Shown: positions 26,684-35,203 of the stretch, piece by piece
Position numbering within the stretch: the first letter of the stretch is position 1
How the letters are laid out: every line of letters begins with the position of its first letter
DNA from: Bosea sp. OAE506
Lineage (GTDB): Bacteria; Pseudomonadota; Alphaproteobacteria; Rhizobiales; Beijerinckiaceae
Length of the DNA: 64,000 nt
Reading direction: 5' to 3'
Assembly (NCBI RefSeq): GCF_040546595.1
Contig: NZ_JBEPOB010000001.1
Span: 4,944,848 to 5,008,847 of the forward strand
Notes under the pieces: generated by a model
The model's database searches: none
Seen by the model: the letters and a program-made list of their open reading frames with translations, nothing else
What the model was told of the DNA's origin: nothing
Translations under genes and position numbers: made by a program

Positions 26684-27750
26684 TGCGCGGCCTCCTTCTG
26701 CTCGCCCTTCTGCTTCTAGCCCCGGCGGGAACGGCCTTGGCGGAAGACAATGCGACGGGCTCCCGCACGGGTCTCCCGCAGAGCGTGGAATTGCCGGTGC
26801 GGGTGCGGGTCGCGCTGCGCGTGCTCAACGTGCTCGAGATCAAGGAGGTCGCCGGCCAGGGCCGCCTGCAGATCGAACTGACCCAGCGCTGGCACGATCC
26901 GCGCCTGTCCTTCGACGCCATCGCCCGCGGCCTCGCCCGGGACGACCGGGTCGGCGAGGAGGCGGACGAGTATCTCAAGACGATCTGGACACCGGGGCTG
27001 ACGCTCGACAACCAGATCGGCGACAAGGATTCGCGCAGCGTGGCGCTGTCGGTCCACGCCCATGGCGAGGTCATGCTGATCGAGCGGTTCGAAAGCGATT
27101 TCCGCTTTCGCATGAACATGGACGCCTTCCCGTTCGACCAGCAGAGGCTGACGCTGTCGCTCTCGCTGCCACGCTATCCGCAGCAGGAGGCGGTGATCGT
27201 CACGACCGAGGCGGACCGGCAGTTCTCGGGCGTCGATGCCACGCCCTCGGTCGTCGACTGGCGCCCGCTCGGCCTGCGATTTGCGAGCGAGCCGGCGATG
27301 GGCTGGAATGCCCGCTCCTATTCGCGGCTGAACGCCACGGTCACGATGGCGCGGGACGCCCAGCGCTACGTACTGCGCGTCTTCGTGCCGATCATGGCCG
27401 TGCTGGCGGTCTCGCTCTTCGTGCTGTGGTCGCCGGGTCTCAAGGAGCAGGACAAGGGCGGGCTGATCTTCTCCTCCCTGCTCGCGCTGGCGGCGATCAG
27501 CTTCACCTTCGAATCGAGCTTCCCGGGCTCGATCTCGCTGAACACGCCGATCGCCGAGATGATCTCGCTCGGCTATCTCTATCTCGTCGCGGTGCTGATG
27601 TTCGAGATCGCGCTGGCGGTGGCCATCACCAATCCGCGGGGACGCTGGAGCGGCGAAGCCGCGGCCCTGCGCTCCCATCTGCGCTGGGCCCTGCCCGCGG
27701 TCATGCTGATCGTCTGCCTCGGGGCGGCGCTGCGGGCGCTGCCGGGCTGA
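26683..27750 (+). CDS. pentameric ligand-gated ion channel (Cys-loop superfamily, prokaryotic type)
   Basis: A 355-residue channel subunit. A signal peptide (1-20) is followed by a beta-rich extracellular domain (about 25-220) containing MNMDAFPFDQQRL, the FPFDxQ hallmark of the family; as in other bacterial members there is no Cys pair. Four transmembrane helices follow: M1 at about 226-249 (ending in VLWSPGL), M2 about 255-277 (GLIFSSLLALAAISFTFESSFP), M3 about 287-312 and M4 about 329-350. Alignment by eye with GLIC on the M2-M3 Pro places an Asp-Lys pair near the cytoplasmic pore mouth; ion selectivity cannot be called. The ATG overlaps the stop of the Cache-like gene. The ligand is unknown. 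Confidence 0.9.
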   Translation: MRGLLLLALLLLAPAGTALAEDNATGSRTGLPQSVELPVRVRVALRVLNVLEIKEVAGQGRLQIELTQRWHDPRLSFDAIARGLARDDRVGEEADEYLKTIWTPGLTLDNQIGDKDSRSVALSVHAHGEVMLIERFESDFRFRMNMDAFPFDQQRLTLSLSLPRYPQQEAVIVTTEADRQFSGVDATPSVVDWRPLGLRFASEPAMGWNARSYSRLNATVTMARDAQRYVLRVFVPIMAVLAVSLFVLWSPGLKEQDKGGLIFSSLLALAAISFTFESSFPGSISLNTPIAEMISLGYLYLVAVLMFEIALAVAITNPRGRWSGEAAALRSHLRWALPAVMLIVCLGAALRALPG

Positions 27751-27762
27751 GCGCTAGCCCGC

Positions 27763-28032
27763 TCAGCGGCGGGCCGCGAAGAGCCGCGACAGCAGCCAGA
27801 GCGGGACGACGAGAAGCGCGCCGCCGATGATCCACTGGCCGACCTCGCGAAGCGCGCCGAAGCCGAGATCGCCGAGCGAGCGCACGAAGCGAGCCGCCGC
27901 GTCGAACAGCGCGCGGGGCGAGAGGCCGAGAAAGGCCATCGCCGCGCCGACGAGCAGCGAGATGAAGAGCAGCCGCACGAGCACGCCGAGCGGCGAGCCG
28001 CCGAGAAAGCGTTCGATCCTGCCGTTGGCCAT
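27763..28032 (-). CDS. small integral membrane protein (DUF6460-like)
   Basis: An 89-residue protein starting MANGRIERFLGGSPLGVLVRLLFI, with two hydrophobic helices (about 14-34 and 64-83) separated by an amphipathic segment ARFVRSLGDLGFGAL. I recall this pattern as the DUF6460 family of Hyphomicrobiales; function unknown. The frame reaches 6 nt further upstream (TTG), but the ATG ending at 28032 is preferred. It converges on the ion-channel gene with a 12-nt gap. Confidence 0.72.
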   Translation of the reverse strand: MANGRIERFLGGSPLGVLVRLLFISLLVGAAMAFLGLSPRALFDAAARFVRSLGDLGFGALREVGQWIIGGALLVVPLWLLSRLFAARR

Positions 28033-28111
28033 GGTCAAGCAATCCCCTTCGCGCGGATAAGACGCCCGGGTGGTTGAACCCCGGCTGAACGGGCTGTCAA
28101 CCCAACGCGAA

Positions 28112-28792
28112 TCAGGAGGTGGCGGAGGCTCCGGCCGTCGCCCAGGCCGTTCCGGCGATCTTGGCGGCGGCGATGACGGCCTGGGTGCGGCTGTCGACGT
28201 CGAGCTTGGTCAGGATCGCCGAGACATGCGCCTTCACCGTCGCTTCGGAGACGCCGAGTTCATAGGCAATCTGCTTGTTGAGGAGCCCCTCCGACAGCAT
28301 CATCAGCACGCGCACCTGCTGCGGCGTCAGGGTCGAGAGGTTGCGCACCATCGTTGCCGTTTCGGCATCGACCGGCGCCGTGAGATCGACACCCGGCGGC
28401 GTCCAGACACCGCCTTCGAGCACGGCGCGGATCGCCTCGCCCATCTGCTCGACATCGGCCGTCTTGGGCAGAAAGCCCAGCGCACCGAACTCGATGCAGC
28501 GGCGGATCACGGCCGGATCGTCATTGGCGGAGACCACGATGACCGGGATCTCGGGATGGTCGGCGCGAAGGAAGAGCAGGCCCGAAAAGCCCTGGACGCC
28601 CGGCATGGTCAGATCGAGCAGGACGAGATCGGCGTCGCCGCCGCTGTCGAGCGCCTCGGTCAGCGCCTCCAGCGAGCCGACCTCGCTGACATCGGCGCCT
28701 TCGAGGGCGGTCGAGACCGCCTGCCGGAGCGCGCCGCGAAAGAGCGGATGATCATCCGCGATGACGATCCGTGTCGACGGCTGTCGTTTCAT
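28112..28792 (-). CDS. LuxR/FixJ-type response regulator
   Basis: A 226-residue response regulator. The receiver domain has the acidic pair D13-D14, phosphoacceptor D60 (LVLLDLTMPG) and the Lys of FLPKTADV. The DNA-binding domain (about 160-220) reads LTPQQVRVLMMLSEGLLNKQI and VSEATVKAHVSAILTKL, a complete LuxR-type helix-turn-helix. The ATG ending at 28792 gives MKRQPSTRIVIADDHPLFR; the frame continues 13 codons upstream but without receiver homology. No kinase is adjacent. Targets are unknown. Confidence 0.92.
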   Translation of the reverse strand: MKRQPSTRIVIADDHPLFRGALRQAVSTALEGADVSEVGSLEALTEALDSGGDADLVLLDLTMPGVQGFSGLLFLRADHPEIPVIVVSANDDPAVIRRCIEFGALGFLPKTADVEQMGEAIRAVLEGGVWTPPGVDLTAPVDAETATMVRNLSTLTPQQVRVLMMLSEGLLNKQIAYELGVSEATVKAHVSAILTKLDVDSRTQAVIAAAKIAGTAWATAGASATS

Positions 28793-28908
28793 GGGATCCC
28801 ATCCTCGTGCCCGGTCCGCATTGTGCCTCAATCGGACACCGGTTCAAGCCATCGGCGCGGGCGGCCGCCGACCCGGCAGGCTGTGAACCATCGCGTGCCG
28901 GTGCGCAA

Positions 28909-30546
28909 TCAGCCATTCGACGGCAGCAGCGCCTCCAGCGACTCGATCCGGTCCGCCTCGAGCGGGGGCTTGTCCCAGCGAATGCGGCTGATGCGGGGAA
29001 AGCGCATCGCGACGCCAGACTTGTGACGGGTCGAGCGCTGCAGCCCCTCGAAGGCCACTTCAAAGACCAGCCCGCTATCAACCGTGTGCGTGACCTCGCG
29101 GACCGGACCAAAGCGGTTGAGAGTGTGCTTGCGGACATAACGGTCAAGCTCGACCAGTTCCTCGTCCGTGAAGCCGAAATAGGCCTTGCCGACCGGCACC
29201 AGCTCGTCCGCCCCGCCCTCGCCCGCGCGCCAGACGCCGAAGGTGAAATCCGAATAGAAGGAGGAGCGCTTGCCGTGGCCGCGCTGGGCATACATCAGCA
29301 CGCAGTCGATCAGCCTGGCCTCACGCTTCCATTTCCACCAATGGCCCTTGGGGCGGCCCGGCAGGTAGGGCGAGTCGAGGCGCTTGATCATGCAGCCCTC
29401 AACGGCTTCCGCATCGGCGCCGGCACCCGCAGCGGCCGGGTCGGTCCGCGCGGCGGCAAGCGACTCCCAGTCGCTGAAGGGGATCGGAGGCGACAGATCG
29501 ACGATCGGGCTGGCGAGGCGGGCCACGAAAGCCTCCAGCCGCGCCCGGCGCGCCGAGAGCGGCAGGGCGCGAAGATCCTCGTCGCCATCGACGAGCAGGT
29601 CGTAGGCGCGGATATGGGCGGGATGCTCGAGCAGCATCTTGGGCGTGACACTCTTGCGGTTGAGCCGCTGCTGCAGGCTGTTGAAGCTCTGCACCGCCGC
29701 CTCCCGCCGCACGAGCAGTTCGCCGTCGATCGCGCCATCCTGCGTCAGCGCCTCGACCACGTCCGGGAAGGCGGCCGCGACGTCCTCGCCGGTGCGCGAG
29801 AACAGCCGCGTGACGCGCTCGCCATCGGGCCGCGTGCCGGTGACGGCCTGGACGCGGATGCCGTCCCATTTCCATTCGGCCTGGAACTCGACCGGATTCA
29901 TCTTCTCGAAATCGCCGTCCTCGATCGGGTGCGACAGCATCACCGGGCGGAAGGGCGCGGGATCGGTGGCCTCGGGCCGCGGGCCCCTGCCCTCCAGCCA
30001 GGCGAAGAGCGTGGCATAGGGCGGCTCCAGCCCATGCCAGACCTGCTCGACCTCGTCGGCGGGGATGCCGCCGAGGCTGGCAGCCGCCGTCTTGGCGAGG
30101 CGAGCGGAGACGCCGATGCGCAGCGAGCCCGTGATCAGCTTCAAGAGCGCCCAGCGGCCGGTCTCGTCGAGCGCGTCGAGCCAGGAGGCGACGAGACGGG
30201 GAAGCTCGGTCTTGCCGACGCTGCGCAGGCCCTCGACCACATCGGGCAGATGCGGCACCGCGTTGGCGCCATGCCGCGACGGCCACATCAGCGCCACCGT
30301 TTCGGAGAGGTCGCCGACATAGTCGTAGGAGAGCGCAAACAGCACGGGGTCGGTTCGCTCGGCGATCAGCCCGCGGACGAGCCCGGCCTTGGCATTCGGG
30401 AAGACCAGCCCGCCAGTCATCGCCGCCAGGGCGAGGCCGCGGTCGGGATCGGGCGTGCTGCGCAGATAATCCGCGATCAGCGCAAGCTTGGCATTGCGGC
30501 GCGGCTCATAGGCCAGCCGGTCGAGAAGCCAGGCGAAGCGGTTCAC
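28909..30546 (-). CDS. ATP-dependent DNA ligase of the Lhr/PdeM damage-response set
   Basis: Seals DNA nicks with ATP; 545 residues from a GTG start. The N-terminal DNA-binding domain begins MNRFAWLLDRLAYEPRRNAK, followed by the nucleotidyltransferase core with EWKWDGIRVQ (adenylated Lys in KWDG), GELLVRR, the EGCMIKRLDSPY motif and KWKREARLIDCVL (motif V), then an OB domain. It matches the family annotated as cisplatin damage response ATP-dependent DNA ligase. Its three usual partners are all in this window: an MBL-fold exonuclease (31.4-32.5 kb), an Lhr-like helicase (35.2 kb) and PdeM (37.7 kb). An opposite-strand SGNH hydrolase gene separates it from the exonuclease gene. Confidence 0.92.
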   Translation of the reverse strand: MNRFAWLLDRLAYEPRRNAKLALIADYLRSTPDPDRGLALAAMTGGLVFPNAKAGLVRGLIAERTDPVLFALSYDYVGDLSETVALMWPSRHGANAVPHLPDVVEGLRSVGKTELPRLVASWLDALDETGRWALLKLITGSLRIGVSARLAKTAAASLGGIPADEVEQVWHGLEPPYATLFAWLEGRGPRPEATDPAPFRPVMLSHPIEDGDFEKMNPVEFQAEWKWDGIRVQAVTGTRPDGERVTRLFSRTGEDVAAAFPDVVEALTQDGAIDGELLVRREAAVQSFNSLQQRLNRKSVTPKMLLEHPAHIRAYDLLVDGDEDLRALPLSARRARLEAFVARLASPIVDLSPPIPFSDWESLAAARTDPAAAGAGADAEAVEGCMIKRLDSPYLPGRPKGHWWKWKREARLIDCVLMYAQRGHGKRSSFYSDFTFGVWRAGEGGADELVPVGKAYFGFTDEELVELDRYVRKHTLNRFGPVREVTHTVDSGLVFEVAFEGLQRSTRHKSGVAMRFPRISRIRWDKPPLEADRIESLEALLPSNG

Positions 30547-30668
30547 GAAACCTGCCCCCGGCGCCAGAAGGCCTGTTCGAGAACGCGACGGTCGGTGCGG
30601 CGCATCATTCAGTTTCCATTCATGAACGGGGCGGCAGGCTGATATTCGCTGAGGGGGAACTGCTGCCG

Positions 30669-31436
30669 ATGCGTATTGCCATCCGGGTCACGGGCCTCGC
30701 CATCGCGATGGCGACTGCGCTTGCAGGCGCCGCCCAGGCCGGCTCCTTCATCTGCCGCGAAACCCCCATCGTCGCGCCGAACCACAAGCTGACAGCGCTC
30801 GCGCCGCGGCTTGCGACCGGCGGCAAGCTCGAAATTCTCGCGATCGGCTCCTCCTCGACCGAAGGCGTCGGTGCCACCAGCCGCGACAGGAGCTACCCCG
30901 CGCGGCTGCAGACTCTGCTGTCGGCCGCCTGGCCGCGTGTTCAGGTCAGCATCGCCAATGCCGGCATCGGCGGCGAGATCGCCCCCGAGACGCTGACGCG
31001 GCTGAAGAAGGCTCTGGCCGAGCGCCGCTACGACCTCGTGATCTGGCAGGTCGGCACCAATGACGCCGTGCGCGGCGGCGACATGGCGGCGTTCCGGGCG
31101 ATGATCGCCGACGGCATCGCCATGGTGAAGCAGGCTGGCGTCAGCCTCGCGCTGCTCGATCCGCAGTATTTCCCCGGCATCCGCGAACCGGCGCGCTACC
31201 AGAGCTATGTCGAGGCGATCGCCGAGGTCGCCAAGCGCGAGAGCGTTCCGGTCTTCACGCGCTACGAGACGATGCGGGAATGGCACGAGGCCGATGCCCA
31301 GGCCTTCCGGGCCGCGCTCGCCGCTGACAGCTTCCATATGAGCGACGCGGGCTATGACTGCCTCGCCCGCGACATGGCGGCCGGTCTGGTCTCGCTGACC
31401 ACCGGCGGCCGGCCGGTCGTCGCCCAGACGCGCTAG
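30669..31436 (+). CDS. secreted SGNH/GDSL-family hydrolase
   Basis: A 255-residue hydrolase with a signal peptide (about 1-24, cleavage after AAQA). SGNH blocks are visible: GSSSTEGVG with the nucleophile Ser near 61-63, the Gly of NAGIGGE, the Asn of VGTND and the Asp/His pair of DSFHMSDAGY. It probably removes ester groups from a carbohydrate or lipid in the periplasm; the substrate is unknown. The gene runs opposite to the ligase and exonuclease genes that flank it and converges on the exonuclease gene with a 4-nt gap, so it looks inserted into a ligase-exonuclease pair. Confidence 0.88.
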   Translation: MRIAIRVTGLAIAMATALAGAAQAGSFICRETPIVAPNHKLTALAPRLATGGKLEILAIGSSSTEGVGATSRDRSYPARLQTLLSAAWPRVQVSIANAGIGGEIAPETLTRLKKALAERRYDLVIWQVGTNDAVRGGDMAAFRAMIADGIAMVKQAGVSLALLDPQYFPGIREPARYQSYVEAIAEVAKRESVPVFTRYETMREWHEADAQAFRAALAADSFHMSDAGYDCLARDMAAGLVSLTTGGRPVVAQTR

Positions 31437-31440
31437 CGGT

Positions 31441-32490
31441 TCAGACCGGTACGGCATCGGCACTCTCCGCCGCGGCCACGGGCTCGGCTTCGCCCTCGTC
31501 GCCATAACCGACCAGATGCAGTGGCTTGGCGCGCAGGCCCACGCTCGTGCACCAGTGGACGAGCGCATCGGCCTCGCCATGAGTGACCCAGATCTCACCC
31601 GCACCGGTCTCGCGGATGGTCGCCTGCAGATCGTCCCAATCGGCATGGTCGGAGACGATGAGCGGCAGCTCGACGCCCTTCTGTCGGGCGCGGGCACGAA
31701 TGCGCATCCAGCCCGAGGCGAAGCTCGTCACCGGATCGGGGAATTTGCGGGCCCAGAGATCCTGGATCGCGCTCGGCGGGCAGATGACGATCTCGCCGCC
31801 CAGCGCCTTGCGCTCTGCGGCGACGACCTTGCGGACCTCGCCCAATTGCGCGCCCTCCGACAGGTAGAACTCGGTCAGCTTCTCCATCGCGCCGTGGAGA
31901 TAGAGCGGGCGCTCGTAACCGGCCTCGCGGATCAGGGCCATGACGCGCTGCGCCTTCCCCAGCGAATAGGCGCCGACGATATGCGTCCGCTCGGGAAACA
32001 GCCGCACCGATTCCAGGAGCTTGCCGACCTCGGCGTGGGCGGGCGGGTGGCGGAAGACGGGCAGGCCGAATGTCGCCTCGGTGATGAAGATGTCGCAGGG
32101 CACAGGTTCGAAGCCGGCGCAGGTCGGGTCGCGCTCGCGCTTGTAGTCGCCGGAGGCGACGATCCGCAGCCCACCGCATTCGACGACGATCTGGGCCGAT
32201 CCGAGTACATGCCCGGCCGGCACGAAGGTGAAGTCCACCTCGCCGATGCGGGTCGTCTCGCCAGGCACGGCTTCCTGCCGCTGGCCGGTGAAGCCCTCGC
32301 CATACCGTAGTGCCATGATGGCGAGCGTCTCGCGCGTCGCCAGCACGGCGCCATGGCCGGCGCGCGCATGATCGGAATGGCCATGCGTGATCAGCGCCCG
32401 CGCCACCGGCCGCACCGGGTCGATGTAAATGTCGGCCGGAGGGCACCAGAGGCCGGCCGGCGTCGGGATCAGCAGATCGGAGGGGCGCAT
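31441..32490 (-). CDS. MBL-fold exonuclease of the Lhr/ligase damage-response set
   Basis: Metallo-beta-lactamase fold nuclease related to SNM1/CPSF proteins. It starts MRPSDLLIPTPAGLWCPPAD, the usual family start. An ATG 33 nt upstream (ending at 32523) is possible but adds unconserved residues and its AGGAG sits only 1 nt away. Metal ligands appear in HGHSDHARAGH, GHVLGSAQ, SGDYKRERDP and the C-terminal SDHADW and VTHGE. These match the family annotated as ligase-associated DNA damage response exonuclease. It probably trims DNA ends for the ligase (family-based inference). It is divergent from the methyltransferase gene. Confidence 0.9.
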   Translation of the reverse strand: MRPSDLLIPTPAGLWCPPADIYIDPVRPVARALITHGHSDHARAGHGAVLATRETLAIMALRYGEGFTGQRQEAVPGETTRIGEVDFTFVPAGHVLGSAQIVVECGGLRIVASGDYKRERDPTCAGFEPVPCDIFITEATFGLPVFRHPPAHAEVGKLLESVRLFPERTHIVGAYSLGKAQRVMALIREAGYERPLYLHGAMEKLTEFYLSEGAQLGEVRKVVAAERKALGGEIVICPPSAIQDLWARKFPDPVTSFASGWMRIRARARQKGVELPLIVSDHADWDDLQATIRETGAGEIWVTHGEADALVHWCTSVGLRAKPLHLVGYGDEGEAEPVAAAESADAVPV

Positions 32491-32546
32491 CGTCCCCGGC
32501 GCGTTGCGTCTGGCCAGCGTCATACTCCTCAGATAGACCCGCGCGC

Positions 32547-33563
32547 ATGATCGAAAAGGCCTCGACCGCGCATTCTGCCAGTTCCGGCGATCCGACGCTG
32601 GACCGCCGCTACGGCTGGGCCGAGGCCGCCTTCAAGGAGGGAGACGCGCAGGCCTGCGTCGAGATCCTCGACCAGACCCTGGCGCAAGCCTACCACTTCA
32701 CCGCTGCCTGGCATCTCTACGGCCTCGCGCAGGAGGCGCTGGGCCACAAGGAAGAGGCGGCGACGGCCTGGCGGCAATGCCTGACGCTGGACCCCAACGA
32801 CCATTTCGGTGCGCGGCTCGACCTCGCCCGGATCGGCGCGATGGCGGCGGAGGACGCCACCTCCGAGAACTTCTCCGGCACCCTGTTCGACGGCTACGCC
32901 GACCGGTTCGACAGCCATCTGACGCAGGCACTGCACTACAATGCTCCGGAACTGATCAAGGCGACGCTGGCGCGGCTCTGCGACAACGCCGGCCGCGCCT
33001 TCCGGTTCGACACCGTCTTCGACCTTGGCTGCGGCACCGGGCTGATGGGCGAGGCGATCCGCGGCGAGGCCGCCTTCCTCGCCGGCTGCGATCTTGCGCC
33101 GCGGATGATTGAGCGGGCACGCGCCAAGACGAAGCCCGATGGCGGGCCGCTCTACGACAAGCTTGCCGTGGCGGGCCTGACCGCCTTTCTCGCCAGCCGT
33201 CCCGACGCCTGCGCCGATCTCCTGCTGGCGGCCGACGTCTTCGTCTATCTGGGCGAGTTGCGGCCCGCCCTTGCCCAGGCCGCGCGTGTGATGACCCGCG
33301 ACGGGCTGCTGGCGTTCACCGTGCAGAGCCATGATGGCGAGGGCGTCGTGGTGGGTCAGGATCGGCGGTTCGCTCATGCGGAAGAGTGGCTACGCCAGAG
33401 ACTGGAGGAAACGGGTCTGCGGATCGTCGCTCTCGAAGCCGTCAGCACGCGTCAGGACCGCGGCGTCGCGGTACCGGGGCTGCTCGCGGTGGTGCAGCGA
33501 GCCGGCTTTGCGTTGCGGCAGGGCGCCGCGGAGGGGAACAATCTTCGGCCTCGCGCGCTGTAG
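32547..33563 (+). CDS. TPR-containing class I methyltransferase
   Basis: A 338-residue protein. The N-terminal third has tetratricopeptide-like helices (AAFKEGDAQACVEILDQTL; AWHLYGLAQEALGHKEEA). The C-terminal SAM-dependent methyltransferase domain has motif I VFDLGCGTGLMGEAI, the acidic residue of AGCDLAPRMIERA and motif IV-like LLLAADVFVYLGEL. The linker NFSGTLFDGYADRFDSHL is typical of a family of TPR-methyltransferases whose substrate is unknown. It starts 57 nt from the divergent exonuclease gene. Confidence 0.88.
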   Translation: MIEKASTAHSASSGDPTLDRRYGWAEAAFKEGDAQACVEILDQTLAQAYHFTAAWHLYGLAQEALGHKEEAATAWRQCLTLDPNDHFGARLDLARIGAMAAEDATSENFSGTLFDGYADRFDSHLTQALHYNAPELIKATLARLCDNAGRAFRFDTVFDLGCGTGLMGEAIRGEAAFLAGCDLAPRMIERARAKTKPDGGPLYDKLAVAGLTAFLASRPDACADLLLAADVFVYLGELRPALAQAARVMTRDGLLAFTVQSHDGEGVVVGQDRRFAHAEEWLRQRLEETGLRIVALEAVSTRQDRGVAVPGLLAVVQRAGFALRQGAAEGNNLRPRAL

Positions 33564-33593
33564 TGGCGCCACGGAAGACATGAAACGCAGCCC

Positions 33594-33992
33594 ATGCCCA
33601 CCAAAGTTCTGATCGTCGAGGACGAGGTCCTGATCGCCATGGAGACGGAGGCGATCGTCGAGGATCTCGGCCATTATCCCGTCGGCATCGCCGCAACCTC
33701 GCAGGAGGCGCTGGCGCTCGCTGCCGCGGAAGAGCCGGATGTCGCGCTGGTGGACGTCAATCTCGCCGACGGCCCGACCGGCCCCGAGGTCGGGGCCAGG
33801 CTCGCCGAACTCGGCATCGCGGTCGTGTTCATCACCGCCAATCCGCGTATGCTGCAGAACCGGATCGAAAACGCGATCGGCGTCTTCGACAAGCCCGTCG
33901 CCGACCGCGACCTCGCCGAGCTGCTCGAATACGTCACCAGCCGCGCTGCCGGGCGCCCTGCGGCGCCGCCGAGCCGGCTGACGGTGTTCTGA
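33594..33992 (+). CDS. single-domain response regulator (receiver only)
   Basis: A 132-residue CheY-like receiver with no output domain. The acidic pocket E9-D10-E11, phosphoacceptor D54 (ALVDVNLADGPTG), the Thr of FITANP and K100 (VFDKPV) are present. The VNLADGPTG signature is common in single-domain regulators that work with HWE/HisKA_2 kinases in alphaproteobacteria, and an HWE kinase gene is convergent 15 nt away. A phosphorelay between them is likely but not shown. A short Pro-rich tail ends the protein. Confidence 0.9.
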   Translation: MPTKVLIVEDEVLIAMETEAIVEDLGHYPVGIAATSQEALALAAAEEPDVALVDVNLADGPTGPEVGARLAELGIAVVFITANPRMLQNRIENAIGVFDKPVADRDLAELLEYVTSRAAGRPAAPPSRLTVF

Positions 33993-34007
33993 GAACCGGC
34001 GAACGCT

Positions 34008-35039
34008 TCAGGGCTGGACGTCCTGATCGCGCGCCAGCCTGGCCGCTGCGACGACCACCTCGACGACGAGGCCCTCAGGCCTCCAGTCGCGCATCAGCCG
34101 GCCGCCGAGCTGCCGCCCGACGCTCATCTCCGCCAGCTTCGTGCCGAAACCCGTCCGTCCCGGCTGCCCAGTCACCGGCGGGCCGCCGGTCTCGGTCCAG
34201 CGCATGGCAATGTCGCCGCCATCCTGGCGGATGGCGATGTCGATGCGGCCAGCCTCGACGGAGAGCGCGCCGTATTTGACGGCGTTGGTGGCGAGTTCGT
34301 GGAAGAGCAGCGCGATCGGCGTCGCGCCGCGGTCGTCCACCGCAGCATCCTCGCCGGTGACCATCAGCCGGCCCTCGCTGACCGCCGGATAGGGCGAGAA
34401 CAGGTTCTCCAGCAGGCCCTTGATCGTGGTGCGGCCGATGACCGGCTGCGACGCCTCGCTGTGGGGGCGGACGAATTCGTGAGCCCGCGCCAGTGCCGAG
34501 ACCCGCTCGCGGAACTGGGCGGCGAAATCCTTCGCCTCCGGGAACTCGCGCGCCGACAGTGCGATCAGGCTACCGACGACGGAGAAGATGTTCTTGATGC
34601 GGTGGCTGAGCTCGTGGCTCAGCAATTCGTTGGCTTCGGCCGCAAGCTTCGCCTCGTGGATGTCCGTGCAGGTGCCGATCCAGCGGACGATCCGGCCCTG
34701 CGCATCCCGCACCGGCTGGGCGCGACCGATCGTCCAGCGATACTGCCCGGAATTGTGGCGCAGCCGATATTCGACCTCGTAGACCTCGCCCGTCGCCAGC
34801 GAATGGCGCCAGCGCCGCCAGGCTTCCGGCTGGTCCTCCTCATGGAACAATCCGGCCCAGCCTTCGCCGTCAGTCGAGCCGCGCGGCACGCCGGTGAACT
34901 CATACCAGCGCTCGTTGTAATAATCGTGGAAGCCGTCCGGCCGCGTCGACCAGACCATCTGCGGCATCACATCGGTCAGGATCTTGAAGGTCGCTTCGGT
35001 GACCGGCAGCCCGGCTTCGTACAGATCGGTATCGGGCAA
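34008..35039 (-). CDS. PAS-domain HWE-family histidine kinase
   Basis: A cytoplasmic kinase of 343 residues from a TTG start with GAGG about 9 nt ahead. A PAS domain (about 15-130) contains the PAS-typical YNERWYEFTG and HNSGQYRWTIGRAQPVRDAQG. The phosphoacceptor is H146 in LSHELSHRIKN. HWE marks follow: HELATNAVKYGALS and WTETGGPPV, the W-x-E motif. No transmembrane helix is present, so it would sense an intracellular cue, possibly light or redox as in related PAS-HWE kinases (inference). It is convergent with the receiver-only gene and divergent from the helicase gene. Confidence 0.9.
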   Translation of the reverse strand: MPDTDLYEAGLPVTEATFKILTDVMPQMVWSTRPDGFHDYYNERWYEFTGVPRGSTDGEGWAGLFHEEDQPEAWRRWRHSLATGEVYEVEYRLRHNSGQYRWTIGRAQPVRDAQGRIVRWIGTCTDIHEAKLAAEANELLSHELSHRIKNIFSVVGSLIALSAREFPEAKDFAAQFRERVSALARAHEFVRPHSEASQPVIGRTTIKGLLENLFSPYPAVSEGRLMVTGEDAAVDDRGATPIALLFHELATNAVKYGALSVEAGRIDIAIRQDGGDIAMRWTETGGPPVTGQPGRTGFGTKLAEMSVGRQLGGRLMRDWRPEGLVVEVVVAAARLARDQDVQP

Positions 35040-35203
35040 CGGCAGAACCTCGGGCTCCCGGTCGGAGCAGATAGCGGCTCAAACGCCGGGGGAGCGGTTT
35101 TGTTGCACGACGTTCTCCGGCCGGCCAGCGCCGCCGCCCCGGAACCGCGACGTGAGGACATTCTCCTTTCGTTCCGGCCCACGCCATCCTATCTCTGTCG
35201 CGC

